A program made the position numbers and the translations under genes. Below the pieces are notes generated by a model, which was not told the origin of the DNA, made no database searches, and saw only the letters and a program-made list of their open reading frames with translations. Below, piece by piece: positions 52,177 through 61,240 of a stretch of 64,000 bases of DNA. Source of the DNA: Gammaproteobacteria bacterium (GTDB taxonomy: Bacteria; Pseudomonadota; Gammaproteobacteria; HTCC5015). Position 1 is the first letter of the stretch; every line of letters starts with the position of its first letter. The stretch lies in the NCBI GenBank assembly GCA_028284675.1, contig JANQRI010000036.1, forward strand, positions 1 through 64,000, in the 5' to 3' direction.

Positions 52177-53181
52177 TTAAGCTGATACTTTTTCTTTACG
52201 AGTATCCAGACCCGGTGGCGGCCAGTTTTCCAAACGCATACCCAGGGACAAACTATAGCTTGCCAACACATCTTTAATCTCAGTCAAAGATTTTTTGCCA
52301 AGATTAGGTGTTTTTAACAGCTCCACTTCAGTACGCTGGATTAGGTCACCGATATAATAAATATTTTCTGCCTTCAGACAATTTGCGGAACGCACAGTCA
52401 GTTCCAAGTCATCAACCGGTCGCAAAAGTATCGGGTCAATCTGTGGAGCCTGCTGCTCCGGCTCTGCCATCTCAGTCGCTTCCAGGTTAACGAAAACGGA
52501 AAGCTGCTGCTGCAGAATAGTGGCTGCACGACGGATTGCCTCTTCCGGATCGATTGTGCCATTGGTTTCAATGTGGATAATCAATTTATCCAGGTCAGTG
52601 CGCTGCTCAACACGTGCGCTTTCCACGCTATAGGATACTCGCCGCACCGGGCTAAATGTAGCATCAAGTTGCAATGTCCCAATGGCTTTTGACTCGCCTT
52701 CCTCGGTTTTACGATGCACAACGGGCTGATAGCCACGACCCTTAATCACTTTCATTGTCATACTGAGCTTGCCATCTTTGGTCATATTGGCAATCAAGTG
52801 ATCCGGGTTTTTTATCTCGATATCATGATCCAGCTCAATATCCGCTGCTGTAACCTGGCCTTCACCTTGTTTTTGCAGACGCAGCACTGTCTCATCTTTT
52901 GCGTGCATCACAATCGCCAGACCTTTTAAATTCAATAAAATATCCAGCACATCTTCTTGCACGCCTTCTATCGTGGTGTACTCATGCAACACACCCTCTA
53001 TTTCAACCTCGGTTACTGCAGCCCCTGGCATCGAAGACAATAATATACGACGCAGTGCGTTACCCAGGGTATGACCGAACCCACGCTCCAATGGCTCTAA
53101 AACCACTCTTGCATGATTCTCATCTATATTACTTACTTCAACCAGTCTAGGTTTTAAAAACTCTGTCACTTTGCCTGTCAT
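52177..53181 (-). CDS. rpoA: RNA polymerase alpha subunit
   Basis: 334 residues. The N-terminal assembly domain has GFGHTLGNALRRILLSSMPG and the C-terminal domain has LELTVRSANCLKAENIYYIGDLIQRTEVELLKTPNLGKKSLTEIK, the helix-hairpin-helix that binds UP elements and activators. The alpha subunit dimer nucleates RNA polymerase assembly. It sits between rpsD and rplQ as in other Gammaproteobacteria. Confidence 0.99.
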   Translation of the reverse strand: MTGKVTEFLKPRLVEVSNIDENHARVVLEPLERGFGHTLGNALRRILLSSMPGAAVTEVEIEGVLHEYTTIEGVQEDVLDILLNLKGLAIVMHAKDETVLRLQKQGEGQVTAADIELDHDIEIKNPDHLIANMTKDGKLSMTMKVIKGRGYQPVVHRKTEEGESKAIGTLQLDATFSPVRRVSYSVESARVEQRTDLDKLIIHIETNGTIDPEEAIRRAATILQQQLSVFVNLEATEMAEPEQQAPQIDPILLRPVDDLELTVRSANCLKAENIYYIGDLIQRTEVELLKTPNLGKKSLTEIKDVLASYSLSLGMRLENWPPPGLDTRKEKVSA

Positions 53182-53228
53182 GAGGCGTCTCCGTAAATTT
53201 AATTCAATGTCAAATTTGTTAATGCAGT

Positions 53229-53849
53229 TTACTTAGAGTAAAGCTCTACAACGAGCGACTCATTGATTTCTGCCGGCAAGTCGCTTCGTTCAGGAACACG
53301 TTTAAACACAGCAGACATTTTCTTTTGATCGACTTCCAGCCAGTCTGGAATACCGCGCTGTTGAGCCAATGCTAATGCGTCATTGACCCTTACCTGCTTG
53401 CGTGCTTTTTCATTAACGGCAATTTCATCGTCAGGGCTTACATGGTAAGACGGTATATTAACTGACTGACCATTTACAAGAATTGCCTTGTGGCTAACCA
53501 GCTGGCGGGCTTCAGAGCGGGTTGAACCAAACCCTATCCGGTATGCTATGTTGTCAAGGCGGCATTCAAGCAGTTGCAATAAATTCTCACCGGTAGAACC
53601 TTTTTTCTGTGCTGCTTTTTTATAGTAATTACGAAATTGCCGCTCTAAAACCCCATAAATACGGCGTAACTTTTGTTTTTCCCGCAACTGCAAACCATAA
53701 TCAGATAAGCGCCCACGCTTAACCCCATGCTGTCCGGGCTGACGCTCCATATTGCATTTGGATTCCAGTGACCGTGCGCCTGATTTCAAAAACAAATCGG
53801 TGCCTTCACGGCGGCTCAGTTTACATTTTGGTCCGATATATCTCGCCAT
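53229..53849 (-). CDS. rpsD: Ribosomal protein S4
   Basis: 206 residues, normal length. MARYIGPKCKLSRREGTDLFLKSG opens the protein and the S4 domain has LDNIAYRIGFGSTRSEARQLVSHKAILVNG. Primary 16S rRNA binder and, in E. coli, the autogenous repressor of the alpha operon. Confidence 0.98.
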   Translation of the reverse strand: MARYIGPKCKLSRREGTDLFLKSGARSLESKCNMERQPGQHGVKRGRLSDYGLQLREKQKLRRIYGVLERQFRNYYKKAAQKKGSTGENLLQLLECRLDNIAYRIGFGSTRSEARQLVSHKAILVNGQSVNIPSYHVSPDDEIAVNEKARKQVRVNDALALAQQRGIPDWLEVDQKKMSAVFKRVPERSDLPAEINESLVVELYSK

Positions 53850-53866
53850 TATATATTTACCTTCAA

Positions 53867-54253
53867 TTAAACACGCCGACGTTTCGGAGGCCGGCAGCCG
53901 TTATGCGGCAATGGGGTTACGTCAGTGATATTTGAAATTTTATAACCTGCAGCGTTTAAAGCACGTACTGCAGACTCACGGCCTGGCCCCGGGCCTTTGA
54001 CCATAACATCCAGCGTTTTCATACCATATTCTTTGGCCGTTTCACCGGCACGTTCAGCAGCAACCTGTGCGGCAAAAGGCGTACTTTTACGAGAGCCACG
54101 AAAGCCCGAGCCACCCGCAGTCGCCCAAGCGAGTGTATTTCCCTGCCGGTCGGTAATCGTTACGATCGTATTATTAAAAGACGCATAGATATGCGCTACT
54201 CCATCGGTAACCACACGTTTTGCTTTTTTGCGCCTGCTGGTAGGATTTGCCAT
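53867..54253 (-). CDS. rpsK: Ribosomal protein S11
   Basis: 128 residues. Key blocks are HIYASFNNTIVTITDRQGN, GGSGFRGSRKSTPFAAQ and the end NGCRPPKRRRV. Small-subunit platform protein that lies by the mRNA exit site. Confidence 0.98.
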   Translation of the reverse strand: MANPTSRRKKAKRVVTDGVAHIYASFNNTIVTITDRQGNTLAWATAGGSGFRGSRKSTPFAAQVAAERAGETAKEYGMKTLDVMVKGPGPGRESAVRALNAAGYKISNITDVTPLPHNGCRPPKRRRV

Positions 54254-54279
54254 AGTCTACTCTTAACTTAAATAAAAAA

Positions 54280-54636
54280 TTATCTTTTAATCGGTCTGCG
54301 CGGGCCTTTTCGTGTACGCGCATTAGTCTTGGTGCGCTGTCCACGCAAAGGAAGACCACGCCGGTGACGAATTCCCCGATAACTGCCAAGATCCATCAGT
54401 CGCTTGATGTTCATAGAAACTTCACGACGAAGGTCACCCTCAACGGTAAATTTTCCAACTTCCGCCCTTAGGGATTCAACTTGCGCATCCGTGAGATCTT
54501 TTACTTTCACATCCGGCTTAACACCTGAGGATGAACAAATTTCGTAAGCACGTGAACGCCCAACACCATAAATTGACGTTAATGCAATCCAAGCATGCTT
54601 GTTAACCGGGATATTAATTCCAGCAATACGCGCCAT
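54280..54636 (-). CDS. rpsM: Ribosomal protein S13
   Basis: 118 residues. MARIAGINIPVNKHAWIALTSIYGVG opens it and RGIRHRRGLPLRGQRTKTNARTRKGPR closes it, both diagnostic. Head protein contacting the large subunit and P-site tRNA. First gene of the E. coli alpha operon; no S4 control fold could be confirmed in the 53-base leader. Confidence 0.98.
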   Translation of the reverse strand: MARIAGINIPVNKHAWIALTSIYGVGRSRAYEICSSSGVKPDVKVKDLTDAQVESLRAEVGKFTVEGDLRREVSMNIKRLMDLGSYRGIRHRRGLPLRGQRTKTNARTRKGPRRPIKR

Positions 54637-54689
54637 TTATAACGTCTCCGCTCTATCTAACTGATTGATCATTCGCATCGGTTTCCTCA

Positions 54690-54803
54690 CTAACCTTGCC
54701 GTTGCTTATGCCTGGGATCGGAACATATTATTCTCACCGTACCTTTGCGGCGGATAACTTTGCAGTTCCTGCATATTTTTTTGACTGAAGCTCTAACTTT
54801 CAT
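54690..54803 (-). CDS. rpmJ: Ribosomal protein L36
   Basis: 37 residues, read directly from the minus strand: it begins MKVRASVKKICRNCKV, continues with RRKGTVRIICSDPRHKQRQG and ends in TAG. The C-x-x-C...C...H pattern is the zinc site of the Cys-containing L36. It lies between secY and rpsM, its standard position. Confidence 0.97.
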   Translation of the reverse strand: MKVRASVKKICRNCKVIRRKGTVRIICSDPRHKQRQG

Positions 54804-54827
54804 TTCAAATCTCCACTGCAATCACGC

Positions 54828-56159
54828 TTAACGCGCACCAAACCCTTTCAGGTTTGCTTTTTTCATCAGGCTCTCATACTGGTGCGACATCAAATGCGTC
54901 TGGACCTGTGCGACAAAATCCATCACAACCACTACGATAATTAAAAGTGAAGTACCCCCAAAATAGAAAGGCACGTTTGCGTATAAAATCAAAAATTCGG
55001 GTAGCAGACATACAGCGGTAATATATATAGAACCGACCAGAGTAAGCCGCGACATAACTCCATCGATATAACGCGCGGTTTGCTCGCCGGGCCGTATACC
55101 AGGAACCAATGCACCGTTTTTCTTAAGGTTATCAGCCGTATCTCTGGCATCAAAAATAAGCGCAGTGTAGAAAAAACAAAAGAAAATAATCGCTGCAGCA
55201 TACAGCGCTATGTATAAAGGCTGTCCTGGCGACAACAGACCAACAATATCACGCAACCAACCGGCACTATTAGCACCACTAAACCAACTGGCCATCGTGG
55301 TAGGAAACAAAATAATCGATGATGCAAAAATCGGTGGAATCACACCCGCCATATTTAACTTTAACGGCAAATGACTGCTTTGGGCTGCATACATACGGCG
55401 ACCCTGCTGTCGTTTCGCATAATTCACCGTTATCCGACGCTGACCACGCTCAACAAAAATCACGAATGCCGTTACAGCAATCGCCAAAACAAAAATCGCT
55501 ATCACTGCGATATTGGCGAGTTCCCCATTACGCGCCAACTCCAGTGTGTTTGCAATGGCGCTCGGCAACCCTGCGACGATACCGGCAAAAATTATGATTG
55601 ATATTCCATTGCCAACACCGCGTTCGGTAATCTGCTCCCCAAGCCACATTAAAAACAGTGTGCCGGTCACCAACGTTACGGTAGTGGTAAAAACGAACGC
55701 GAGCCCGGGAGCAGCAACCAGCCCCGGAGAAAAATTCGGCATATTCAAACCAATACCAATGGCCTGAAAAGTAGTCAGCACAACAGTAAAATAGCGCGTG
55801 TACTGGGTGATTTTACGACGGCCCGACTCACCTTCTTTACGCAGTTGAATCAACGGCGCATATACATGGCTAAGCATCTGCATGATAATGGACGCTGATA
55901 TATATGGCATGATGCCCAGTGCGAAAATAGACATTCGCTCCAACGCGCCGCCGGAAAACATATTGACCAGGCCAAGAATATTATCGCGTTGTTGCGCGAA
56001 AAGGTCCGCCATCACACTCGCATTGACGCCAGGAATAGTAATATGCGTACCCAGCCGATATATGACCAGCGCAATAATCACAAAGAAAAGCCGTTGGCGC
56101 AGTTCAGTAAACCGTGCCAATCCGCCCAGACCTGCGCCCATTGATGCCGCGGTATTCAT
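54828..56159 (-). CDS. secY: Protein translocase subunit SecY
   Basis: 443 residues with ten membrane segments. Marks are GLGGLARFTELRQRLFF at the start, ITIPGVN, the plug-region FSGGALERMSIFALGIMPYI, and SQLPLKLNMAGVIPPIFASSI-like LPLKLNMAGVIPPIF. Forms the SecYEG channel for export across the inner membrane. Its ATG overlaps the rplO stop by one base (TGATG), giving coupled translation. Confidence 0.98.
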   Translation of the reverse strand: MNTAASMGAGLGGLARFTELRQRLFFVIIALVIYRLGTHITIPGVNASVMADLFAQQRDNILGLVNMFSGGALERMSIFALGIMPYISASIIMQMLSHVYAPLIQLRKEGESGRRKITQYTRYFTVVLTTFQAIGIGLNMPNFSPGLVAAPGLAFVFTTTVTLVTGTLFLMWLGEQITERGVGNGISIIIFAGIVAGLPSAIANTLELARNGELANIAVIAIFVLAIAVTAFVIFVERGQRRITVNYAKRQQGRRMYAAQSSHLPLKLNMAGVIPPIFASSIILFPTTMASWFSGANSAGWLRDIVGLLSPGQPLYIALYAAAIIFFCFFYTALIFDARDTADNLKKNGALVPGIRPGEQTARYIDGVMSRLTLVGSIYITAVCLLPEFLILYANVPFYFGGTSLLIIVVVVMDFVAQVQTHLMSHQYESLMKKANLKGFGAR

Positions 56160-56593
56160 CAGCCTTCTACTTTCCCACCCGCTGCTTCAATTGCCGATAC
56201 CGCACCCTTACTCACCGCAAGACCTTTTACAGTAACTGCCTTATCCAATTTACCCGACAAAAAGATTTTTGCCTGCTGTGTACTTTTTCGAACGATATTG
56301 GCATCTTTTAATGCCTGCAAATCAATAATTTCGGCCTCAACCTTTGCCAGCTCATGCAAGCGCACCTCGGCGGCAGTCAACGATACCCGTGAATTAAAGC
56401 CGACTTTGGGCAAACGTCGCTGTAAAGGCATTTGTCCGCCTTCAAAACCAACCTTATGGTATCCACCAGCACGGGATTTCTGGCCTTTATGGCCACGCCC
56501 ACCGGTTTTACCCAGCCCGGATCCAATACCACGACCTGCACGTTTTGCAACGGGCTTACTGCCTTTCGCAGGTCCAATTGAATTTAATCTCAT
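56159..56593 (-). CDS. rplO: Ribosomal protein L15
   Basis: The start is ATG 56593 (MRLNSIGPAKGSKP); a slightly longer frame would overlap rpmD. 144 residues. KRAGRGIGSGLGKTGGRGHKGQ is the diagnostic glycine/basic segment. Late-assembling large-subunit protein. It starts two bases after the rpmD stop. Confidence 0.97.
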   Translation of the reverse strand: MRLNSIGPAKGSKPVAKRAGRGIGSGLGKTGGRGHKGQKSRAGGYHKVGFEGGQMPLQRRLPKVGFNSRVSLTAAEVRLHELAKVEAEIIDLQALKDANIVRKSTQQAKIFLSGKLDKAVTVKGLAVSKGAVSAIEAAGGKVEG

Positions 56594-56594
56594 A

Positions 56595-56786
56595 TCAGGC
56601 TTCCTCAATCTTCAGCATGTAGCGGGCTTTATTGATCATCCCTCTATTTTCAGGCGTATCTGCAACTTCAACACTTTGATGTATCCGCCGAATTCCCAAG
56701 CCACGCAAACAGGCCTGGTGACTACGCAAACGACCGCTGGAACTCTTTATCTGGGTAATCTTCAATTTGTTGGGTGTTTTTGCCAT
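56595..56786 (-). CDS. rpmD: Ribosomal protein L30
   Basis: 63 residues. LKITQIKSSSGRLRSHQACLRGLGIRRIHQ is typical of the short bacterial uL30, and the end reads RGMINKARYMLKIEEA. Located between rpsE and rplO as in E. coli. Confidence 0.97.
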   Translation of the reverse strand: MAKTPNKLKITQIKSSSGRLRSHQACLRGLGIRRIHQSVEVADTPENRGMINKARYMLKIEEA

Positions 56787-56797
56787 ATCGGTTTCAC

Positions 56798-57310
56798 TTA
56801 CTGGTTAGGCATTATCTGCTCAGCCGATTTCCCTCGCTTGGCTGCAACAGCGTCCAGCGACATCATATCGTTCAAGCCATTAAAAGTAGCACGCACAACA
56901 TTGATAGGGTTACTGGAGCCTATCGATTTAGCCAACACATTATGTACTCCGACTGCTTCGAATACAGCGCGCATCGCACCACCGGCAATTACACCTGTAC
57001 CTTCTGACGCAGGCTTCATAAAAACAGTCGCGGCACCATGTCTTGCGATAATCTTATGCTGCAAAGTACCATCCTTTAACGCAACGGTTTGCATGGACTT
57101 GCGTGCTTTCTCTAATGCTTTTTGAATCGCAATGGGGACCTCGCGGGCCTTACCGTAACCGAACCCCACGCGGCCATTGCCGTCACCGACAACTGTCAGC
57201 GCAGTAAAACCAAATTGCCGGCCACCTTTAACCACTTTTGCCACACGGTTAATAGAAACCAGTTTTTCGATCATACCATCGGCTGCGTTACCTTCATCAA
57301 AGCTTGCCAT
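56798..57310 (-). CDS. rpsE: Ribosomal protein S5
   Basis: 170 residues. Diagnostic blocks are EKLVSINRVAKVVKGGRQFGFTALTVVGDGNGRVGFGYGKAREVP, and GTGVIAGGAMRAVFEAVGVHNVLAKSIGSSNP. S5 sits at the mRNA entry and takes part in decoding fidelity. Confidence 0.98.
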   Translation of the reverse strand: MASFDEGNAADGMIEKLVSINRVAKVVKGGRQFGFTALTVVGDGNGRVGFGYGKAREVPIAIQKALEKARKSMQTVALKDGTLQHKIIARHGAATVFMKPASEGTGVIAGGAMRAVFEAVGVHNVLAKSIGSSNPINVVRATFNGLNDMMSLDAVAAKRGKSAEQIMPNQ

Positions 57311-57355
57311 CTCAGTTAATGCCTCGTATCTATTGCTCAGTCCATGAAAATATAA

Positions 57356-57709
57356 TTAAAACTGTAACCCGTTTTCCCGGGCTGCATCCGCCAGGCTCTT
57401 TACACGTCCATGGTATTTAAACCCTGAACGGTCAAATGCAATTTTTTCAATGCCGGCCTGCTTCGCACGCTCTGCAATAATTTTTCCAACCATAGCGGCT
57501 GCTTCTGCATTACCGGTATATTTTATCTGGGCTTTAATATCTTTCTGCACAGTCGATGCATTGGCCAATACTTTTGAGTCTGGCGAAAGAATCTGCGCAT
57601 ATATATGCCTGGGCGTACGATTTATCGTAAGCCGCGGAATATTCAGCTCCGCAATTTTCGCGCGTGTTCTACGTCCTCGGCGAATTCGGGCGGTTTTCTT
57701 GTGCATCAT
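57356..57709 (-). CDS. rplR: Ribosomal protein L18
   Basis: 117 residues (ATGATG start; either ATG is possible). RRGRRTRAKI opens it, RLTINRTPRHIYAQIL and FDRSGFKYHGRVKSLADAARENGLQF are diagnostic. Binds 5S rRNA with L5. Confidence 0.97.
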   Translation of the reverse strand: MMHKKTARIRRGRRTRAKIAELNIPRLTINRTPRHIYAQILSPDSKVLANASTVQKDIKAQIKYTGNAEAAAMVGKIIAERAKQAGIEKIAFDRSGFKYHGRVKSLADAARENGLQF

Positions 57710-57726
57710 ATCTATAACCTCAATAC

Positions 57727-58254
57727 TTATTTTTTCTTGGCTTCTTTACGCACAATGTGTTCATCAGAGTAACGCACACCTTTGCCTTTATATGGCTCAG
57801 GCGGGCGAAATGCACGTATCTCTGCAGCCACTTGACCCACTTTTTGCTTATCAATACCGCTAACGACGATTTCAGTCTGACTCGGTGTTTGAACCTGAAT
57901 GCCTTCGGGCACCGAATATTCAACCGGGTGCGAAAAACCCAACGTCAGGTTCAGTTTATTGCCTTGCGCCTGGGCACGATAGCCAACTCCAACCAGGGTA
58001 AGCTTTTTTTCAAAGCCATTGCTTACTCCCACAACCATATTATTCAATAACGAACGCATTGTGCCGGCCATAGCATTGGCATTTTTATGTGTCACGACCA
58101 CTTTCAACTCGTTATCGGACTGGTCTACCGTTACAGCCGGATGCAAATCCGTCTCCATCGTGCCTTTGGGACCTTTAACATGCACCCGCTGGTTATCGAG
58201 ACGAATCTCAACACCGCCGGGAATTGAAATTGGTTTGTTGGCAACCCTGGACAT
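57727..58254 (-). CDS. rplF: Ribosomal protein L6
   Basis: 175 residues. MSRVANKPISIPGGVEIRL opens it; LTLVGVGYRAQAQGNKLNLTLGFSHPVEY and PEPYKGKGVRYSDEHIVRKEAKKK are diagnostic. Located near the sarcin-ricin loop on the large subunit. Confidence 0.98.
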   Translation of the reverse strand: MSRVANKPISIPGGVEIRLDNQRVHVKGPKGTMETDLHPAVTVDQSDNELKVVVTHKNANAMAGTMRSLLNNMVVGVSNGFEKKLTLVGVGYRAQAQGNKLNLTLGFSHPVEYSVPEGIQVQTPSQTEIVVSGIDKQKVGQVAAEIRAFRPPEPYKGKGVRYSDEHIVRKEAKKK

Positions 58255-58282
58255 TAGAGTCTCACTCCTGACAAATTAATCT

Positions 58283-58678
58283 TTATGCCACAAAACACAG
58301 AACTTCCCCTCCCTGACCAATCTTTCTTGCATTATGGTCACTCATAACACCTTTGGGAGTTGAAACAATGGCCACACCCAGACCACCAATCACTGATGGC
58401 AGATCTGACTTAGTATGAAATCTGCGCAGACCAGGGCGGCTGACCCGCTTCAAAAGAGAAATAACCGGCTTGCCCTGATAGTATTTAAGCATCACATTCA
58501 ACACAGGCTTACTGCCACGCTCACTTACAGAGTAATCCGTAACATATCCTTCATCTTTTAATACTTTGGCGATTGCTATCTTCAGCTTTGAAGACGGCAC
58601 GTTGACCTCTATCTTGTGCGCATGCTGCGCATTTCGAATACGAGTTAAAAAATCCGCTATAGGATCAGACATACTCAT
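58283..58678 (-). CDS. rpsH: Ribosomal protein S8
   Basis: 131 residues. MSDPIADFLTRIRNAQ and the C-terminal GVMSDHNARKIGQGGEVLCFVA are diagnostic. AGAGGAT precedes the first of two in-frame ATGs, which I chose. In E. coli S8 is also the repressor of the spc operon. Confidence 0.98.
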   Translation of the reverse strand: MSMSDPIADFLTRIRNAQHAHKIEVNVPSSKLKIAIAKVLKDEGYVTDYSVSERGSKPVLNVMLKYYQGKPVISLLKRVSRPGLRRFHTKSDLPSVIGGLGVAIVSTPKGVMSDHNARKIGQGGEVLCFVA

Positions 58679-58709
58679 TATACCGATATCCTCTAAATAA
58701 AATTAATTG

Positions 58710-59015
58710 TTACCAACTTGCTTTCACCAGGCCCGGAATATCACCGCGCATGGCTGTCTCTCTTAATTTATTACGCCCCAAACCAAACTTACGGTAGTAA
58801 CCCTTGGGCCTGCCGGTCAAAGCACAACGATTGCGCAAACGACCGGGATAAGAGTTAAGAGGCAGTTTTTGTAATTTCAATGATGCCTCATCGATTTCTT
58901 CCGCTGTGCTATTGGGGTTTTTAATGACAGCTCTTAGTGCATCGCGTTTGGCAGCATATTTTGCAACCAGTTTTGCTCGTTTCACTTCACGCTGTACCAT
59001 CGAAACTTTAGCCAT
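58710..59015 (-). CDS. rpsN: Ribosomal protein S14 (long, zinc-free type)
   Basis: 101 residues. It has the long N-terminal form and NRCALTGRPKGYYRKFGLGRNKLRE, lacking the CxxC pairs of the zinc-binding short form. Small-subunit head protein; located between rplE and rpsH. Confidence 0.97.
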   Translation of the reverse strand: MAKVSMVQREVKRAKLVAKYAAKRDALRAVIKNPNSTAEEIDEASLKLQKLPLNSYPGRLRNRCALTGRPKGYYRKFGLGRNKLRETAMRGDIPGLVKASW

Positions 59016-59047
59016 AGTTTTGTAACCTGTTTATCAAACTGCCTGCG

Positions 59048-59587
59048 TTATGATTTAAAAGGAAAGTTAAATGCTTTTAACAGCGCTTTGGCTTCTTCGT
59101 TAGATTCGGCACTTGTCGAAATTGTGATATCCAAACCTCTAAGCTTATCTATTTTATCGTAATCAATTTCAGGAAATATAATCTGCTCTTTAACGCCAAG
59201 ACTATAGTTACCACGGCCATCGAAAGACTTGGGGTTCAAACCTCGAAAGTCACGAATACGCGGGATCGCTATGTTTATCAAGCGATCTAAAAACTCAAAC
59301 ATGTATTTACGACGCAATGTTACCTTGCATCCAATCGGCCAGCCTTCACGGATTTTGAACCCGGCAACCGACTTACGGGCCAGCGTTACAATCGGCTTTT
59401 GCCCTGCTATCCGTGACATGTCCTGAACCGCATGCTCGATGATTTTTTTATCCCCAATGGCCTCACCCAGGCCCATATTCAGGCATATTTTTTCAATGCG
59501 CGGCACAGCCATTATGCTTGAGTAGCTGAATTGGTCCATCAGCTGCTTAACCACGGTATCTTTATAATGTTGCTGCAATCTTGCCAT
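59048..59587 (-). CDS. rplE: Ribosomal protein L5
   Basis: The start is ATG 59587 (MARLQQHYKDTV); the longer frame begins with TTG. 179 residues. RIEKICLNMGLGEAIGDKK and PRIRDFRGLNPKSFDGRGNYSLGVKEQIIFPEI are diagnostic. Binds 5S rRNA and contacts P-site tRNA. Confidence 0.98.
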   Translation of the reverse strand: MARLQQHYKDTVVKQLMDQFSYSSIMAVPRIEKICLNMGLGEAIGDKKIIEHAVQDMSRIAGQKPIVTLARKSVAGFKIREGWPIGCKVTLRRKYMFEFLDRLINIAIPRIRDFRGLNPKSFDGRGNYSLGVKEQIIFPEIDYDKIDKLRGLDITISTSAESNEEAKALLKAFNFPFKS

Positions 59588-59608
59588 AATCAATCACTAT
59601 ATAATGAA

Positions 59609-59923
59609 CTAAACATCAACCACTTCGCCGTTAGACTTGAAATACCTCACGGCACGGCCATCTTCCAAAATTTTAATGCCGACACGGTCACCTTTTTTGG
59701 TCAAAGAGTTGTAATGTTGAATATTGGAAATATGCACAGGCATTTCTTTTTCAACAATACCGCCAGGCTCACCTTTAGCCGGATTAGGCTTAGTATGGCA
59801 TTTAGCCATATTAATATTTTCGACAAGCACATGTTCAGGCATTACCTTAAGCACATTGCCGGTGCGACCACGATCTTTGCCGCTAATTACCACAACATGA
59901 TCGCCTGTTTTTATTTTTTGCAT
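59609..59923 (-). CDS. rplX: Ribosomal protein L24
   Basis: 104 residues. MQKIKTGDHVVVISGKDRGRTGNVLKV is the KOW motif of uL24, and HISNIQHYN follows as expected. One of the two assembly initiators of the large subunit. Confidence 0.98.
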   Translation of the reverse strand: MQKIKTGDHVVVISGKDRGRTGNVLKVMPEHVLVENINMAKCHTKPNPAKGEPGGIVEKEMPVHISNIQHYNSLTKKGDRVGIKILEDGRAVRYFKSNGEVVDV

Positions 59924-59945
59924 TACCTGAACCTCAGCAATTCGT

Positions 59946-60314
59946 TTACAAGACTTCCGGAGCCAATGAAATAATTTTCATGAACCGCGCGGTCCTAAGT
60001 TCACGTGTGACCGGTCCAAATATACGCGTACCTATGGGCTCCAGCTTGTTGTTTAATAAAACCGCCGCATTACCATCAAACCGGATCAACGATCCATCAG
60101 CTCGCCGAACACCTTTTCGGGTCCTTACAACAACAGCATTATAAACCTCACCTTTTTTAACTTTGCCACGGGGTATCGCATCCTTAATGCTGACTTTGAT
60201 AACATCCCCGACACCCGCATAACGTCGGCGTGAACCGCCCAACACTTTTATACATTGAACACTGCGTGCACCACTGTTATCCGCAGCCGACAGTAATGTT
60301 TGCATTTGAATCAT
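59946..60314 (-). CDS. rplN: Ribosomal protein L14
   Basis: 122 residues. MIQMQTLLSAADNSGARSVQCIKVLGGS opens it and FGPVTRELRTARFMKIISLAPEVL closes it, both diagnostic. Intersubunit bridge protein. It follows rpsQ by only one base. Confidence 0.98.
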   Translation of the reverse strand: MIQMQTLLSAADNSGARSVQCIKVLGGSRRRYAGVGDVIKVSIKDAIPRGKVKKGEVYNAVVVRTRKGVRRADGSLIRFDGNAAVLLNNKLEPIGTRIFGPVTRELRTARFMKIISLAPEVL

Positions 60315-60315
60315 G

Positions 60316-60594
60316 TTATACCCGCCCGGCCTGATCTATCACTTTAACCAGACGCCAGGACTTGGTCTTGGACATCGGTCTGCATTCTTCAATCATCACA
60401 GTATCACCTGCAGCACAGGCATTTTCTTCATCATGCACATGCAGTTTTGTTGAGCGCTTAATAATCTTGCCGTACAACGGGTGCTTAACCATGCGCTCAA
60501 TTAAAACGGTCGCAGACTTATCCATTTTGTCGCTTACCACGCGGCAAACCAGCGTCCGCCTCAGCTTTTTGTTTTCTTTTGTCTCTTCAGTCAT
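60316..60594 (-). CDS. rpsQ: Ribosomal protein S17
   Basis: The start is ATG 60594 (MTEETKENKKLRRTLVC); the longer frame from 60633 would overlap rpmC. 92 residues. VCRVVSDKMDKSATVLIERMVKHPLYGKII and GDTVMIEECRPMSKTKSWRLV are diagnostic. Primary 16S rRNA binder. Confidence 0.97.
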   Translation of the reverse strand: MTEETKENKKLRRTLVCRVVSDKMDKSATVLIERMVKHPLYGKIIKRSTKLHVHDEENACAAGDTVMIEECRPMSKTKSWRLVKVIDQAGRV

Positions 60595-60601
60595 TGTTGA
60601 A

Positions 60602-60805
60602 TCACTTGGCCTTGGTTTCAGCTCGCCGGGCACTGATTACTGTTTTAATTCGGGCGATATCTTTTCGTAACTGCTTAAACTGATGCGGCCGGGGCAATTG
60701 CGCCGTCGCACTCTGCATGCGTAAATTAAATTGCTCCTTACGCAACTCCAATAATTGCTGATGTAAATCCTTGTCCGATTTTTCGCGTAAATCGCTTACA
60801 TTCAT
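60602..60805 (-). CDS. rpmC: Ribosomal protein L29
   Basis: 67 residues. DLREKSDKDLHQQLLELRKEQFNLRMQSATAQL is the typical uL29 helix pair. Lies at the tunnel exit near trigger factor and SRP docking sites. Between rplP and rpsQ, its standard position. Confidence 0.97.
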   Translation of the reverse strand: MNVSDLREKSDKDLHQQLLELRKEQFNLRMQSATAQLPRPHQFKQLRKDIARIKTVISARRAETKAK

Positions 60806-60807
60806 AA

Positions 60808-61221
60808 TTAAATTACCGTTCTGGAAACAAATGTTGTTCTAATGGGTAACTTTGCCGCTGCCAAACGAAATGCCTCACGTGCAACCGACTGCGGAACACC
60901 TTCCATTTCATATAAAACACGGCCAGGCTGTATTTTCGACACCCAGTACTCAACATTACCTTTACCTTTACCCATTCTGACCTCTACGGGTTTTTTGGTA
61001 ACCGGCACATCAGGAAAAATCCGAATCCAGATTTTTCCGCCACGTTTTATATGACGTGTCATGGCTCGACGGGCTGCCTCGATCTGCCTGGCAGTCACGC
61101 GCCCGCGATCAACCGCTTTTAGCCCGTATTCACCGAAACTGACACGGTTGCCCACCTGAGCCAAGCCGCGGTTGCGGCCTTTTTGTTGCTTACGAAATTT
61201 AGTACGTTTTGGCTGTAACAT
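60808..61221 (-). CDS. rplP: Ribosomal protein L16
   Basis: 137 residues. MLQPKRTKFRKQQKGRNRG opens it; RIFPDVPVTKKPVEVRMGKGKGNVEYWVSKIQPGRVLYEMEGV is diagnostic. Contacts A-site tRNA; target of the arginine hydroxylase YcfD in E. coli (Arg in the MGKGKG region). Confidence 0.98.
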   Translation of the reverse strand: MLQPKRTKFRKQQKGRNRGLAQVGNRVSFGEYGLKAVDRGRVTARQIEAARRAMTRHIKRGGKIWIRIFPDVPVTKKPVEVRMGKGKGNVEYWVSKIQPGRVLYEMEGVPQSVAREAFRLAAAKLPIRTTFVSRTVI

Positions 61222-61240
61222 GTTGATCTATCTCTTTGGC

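Noticed and set aside
56298..57125. Plus-strand frame of 275 codons
   Set aside because: Spans rplO, rpmD and rpsE on the opposite strand; those genes are certain.
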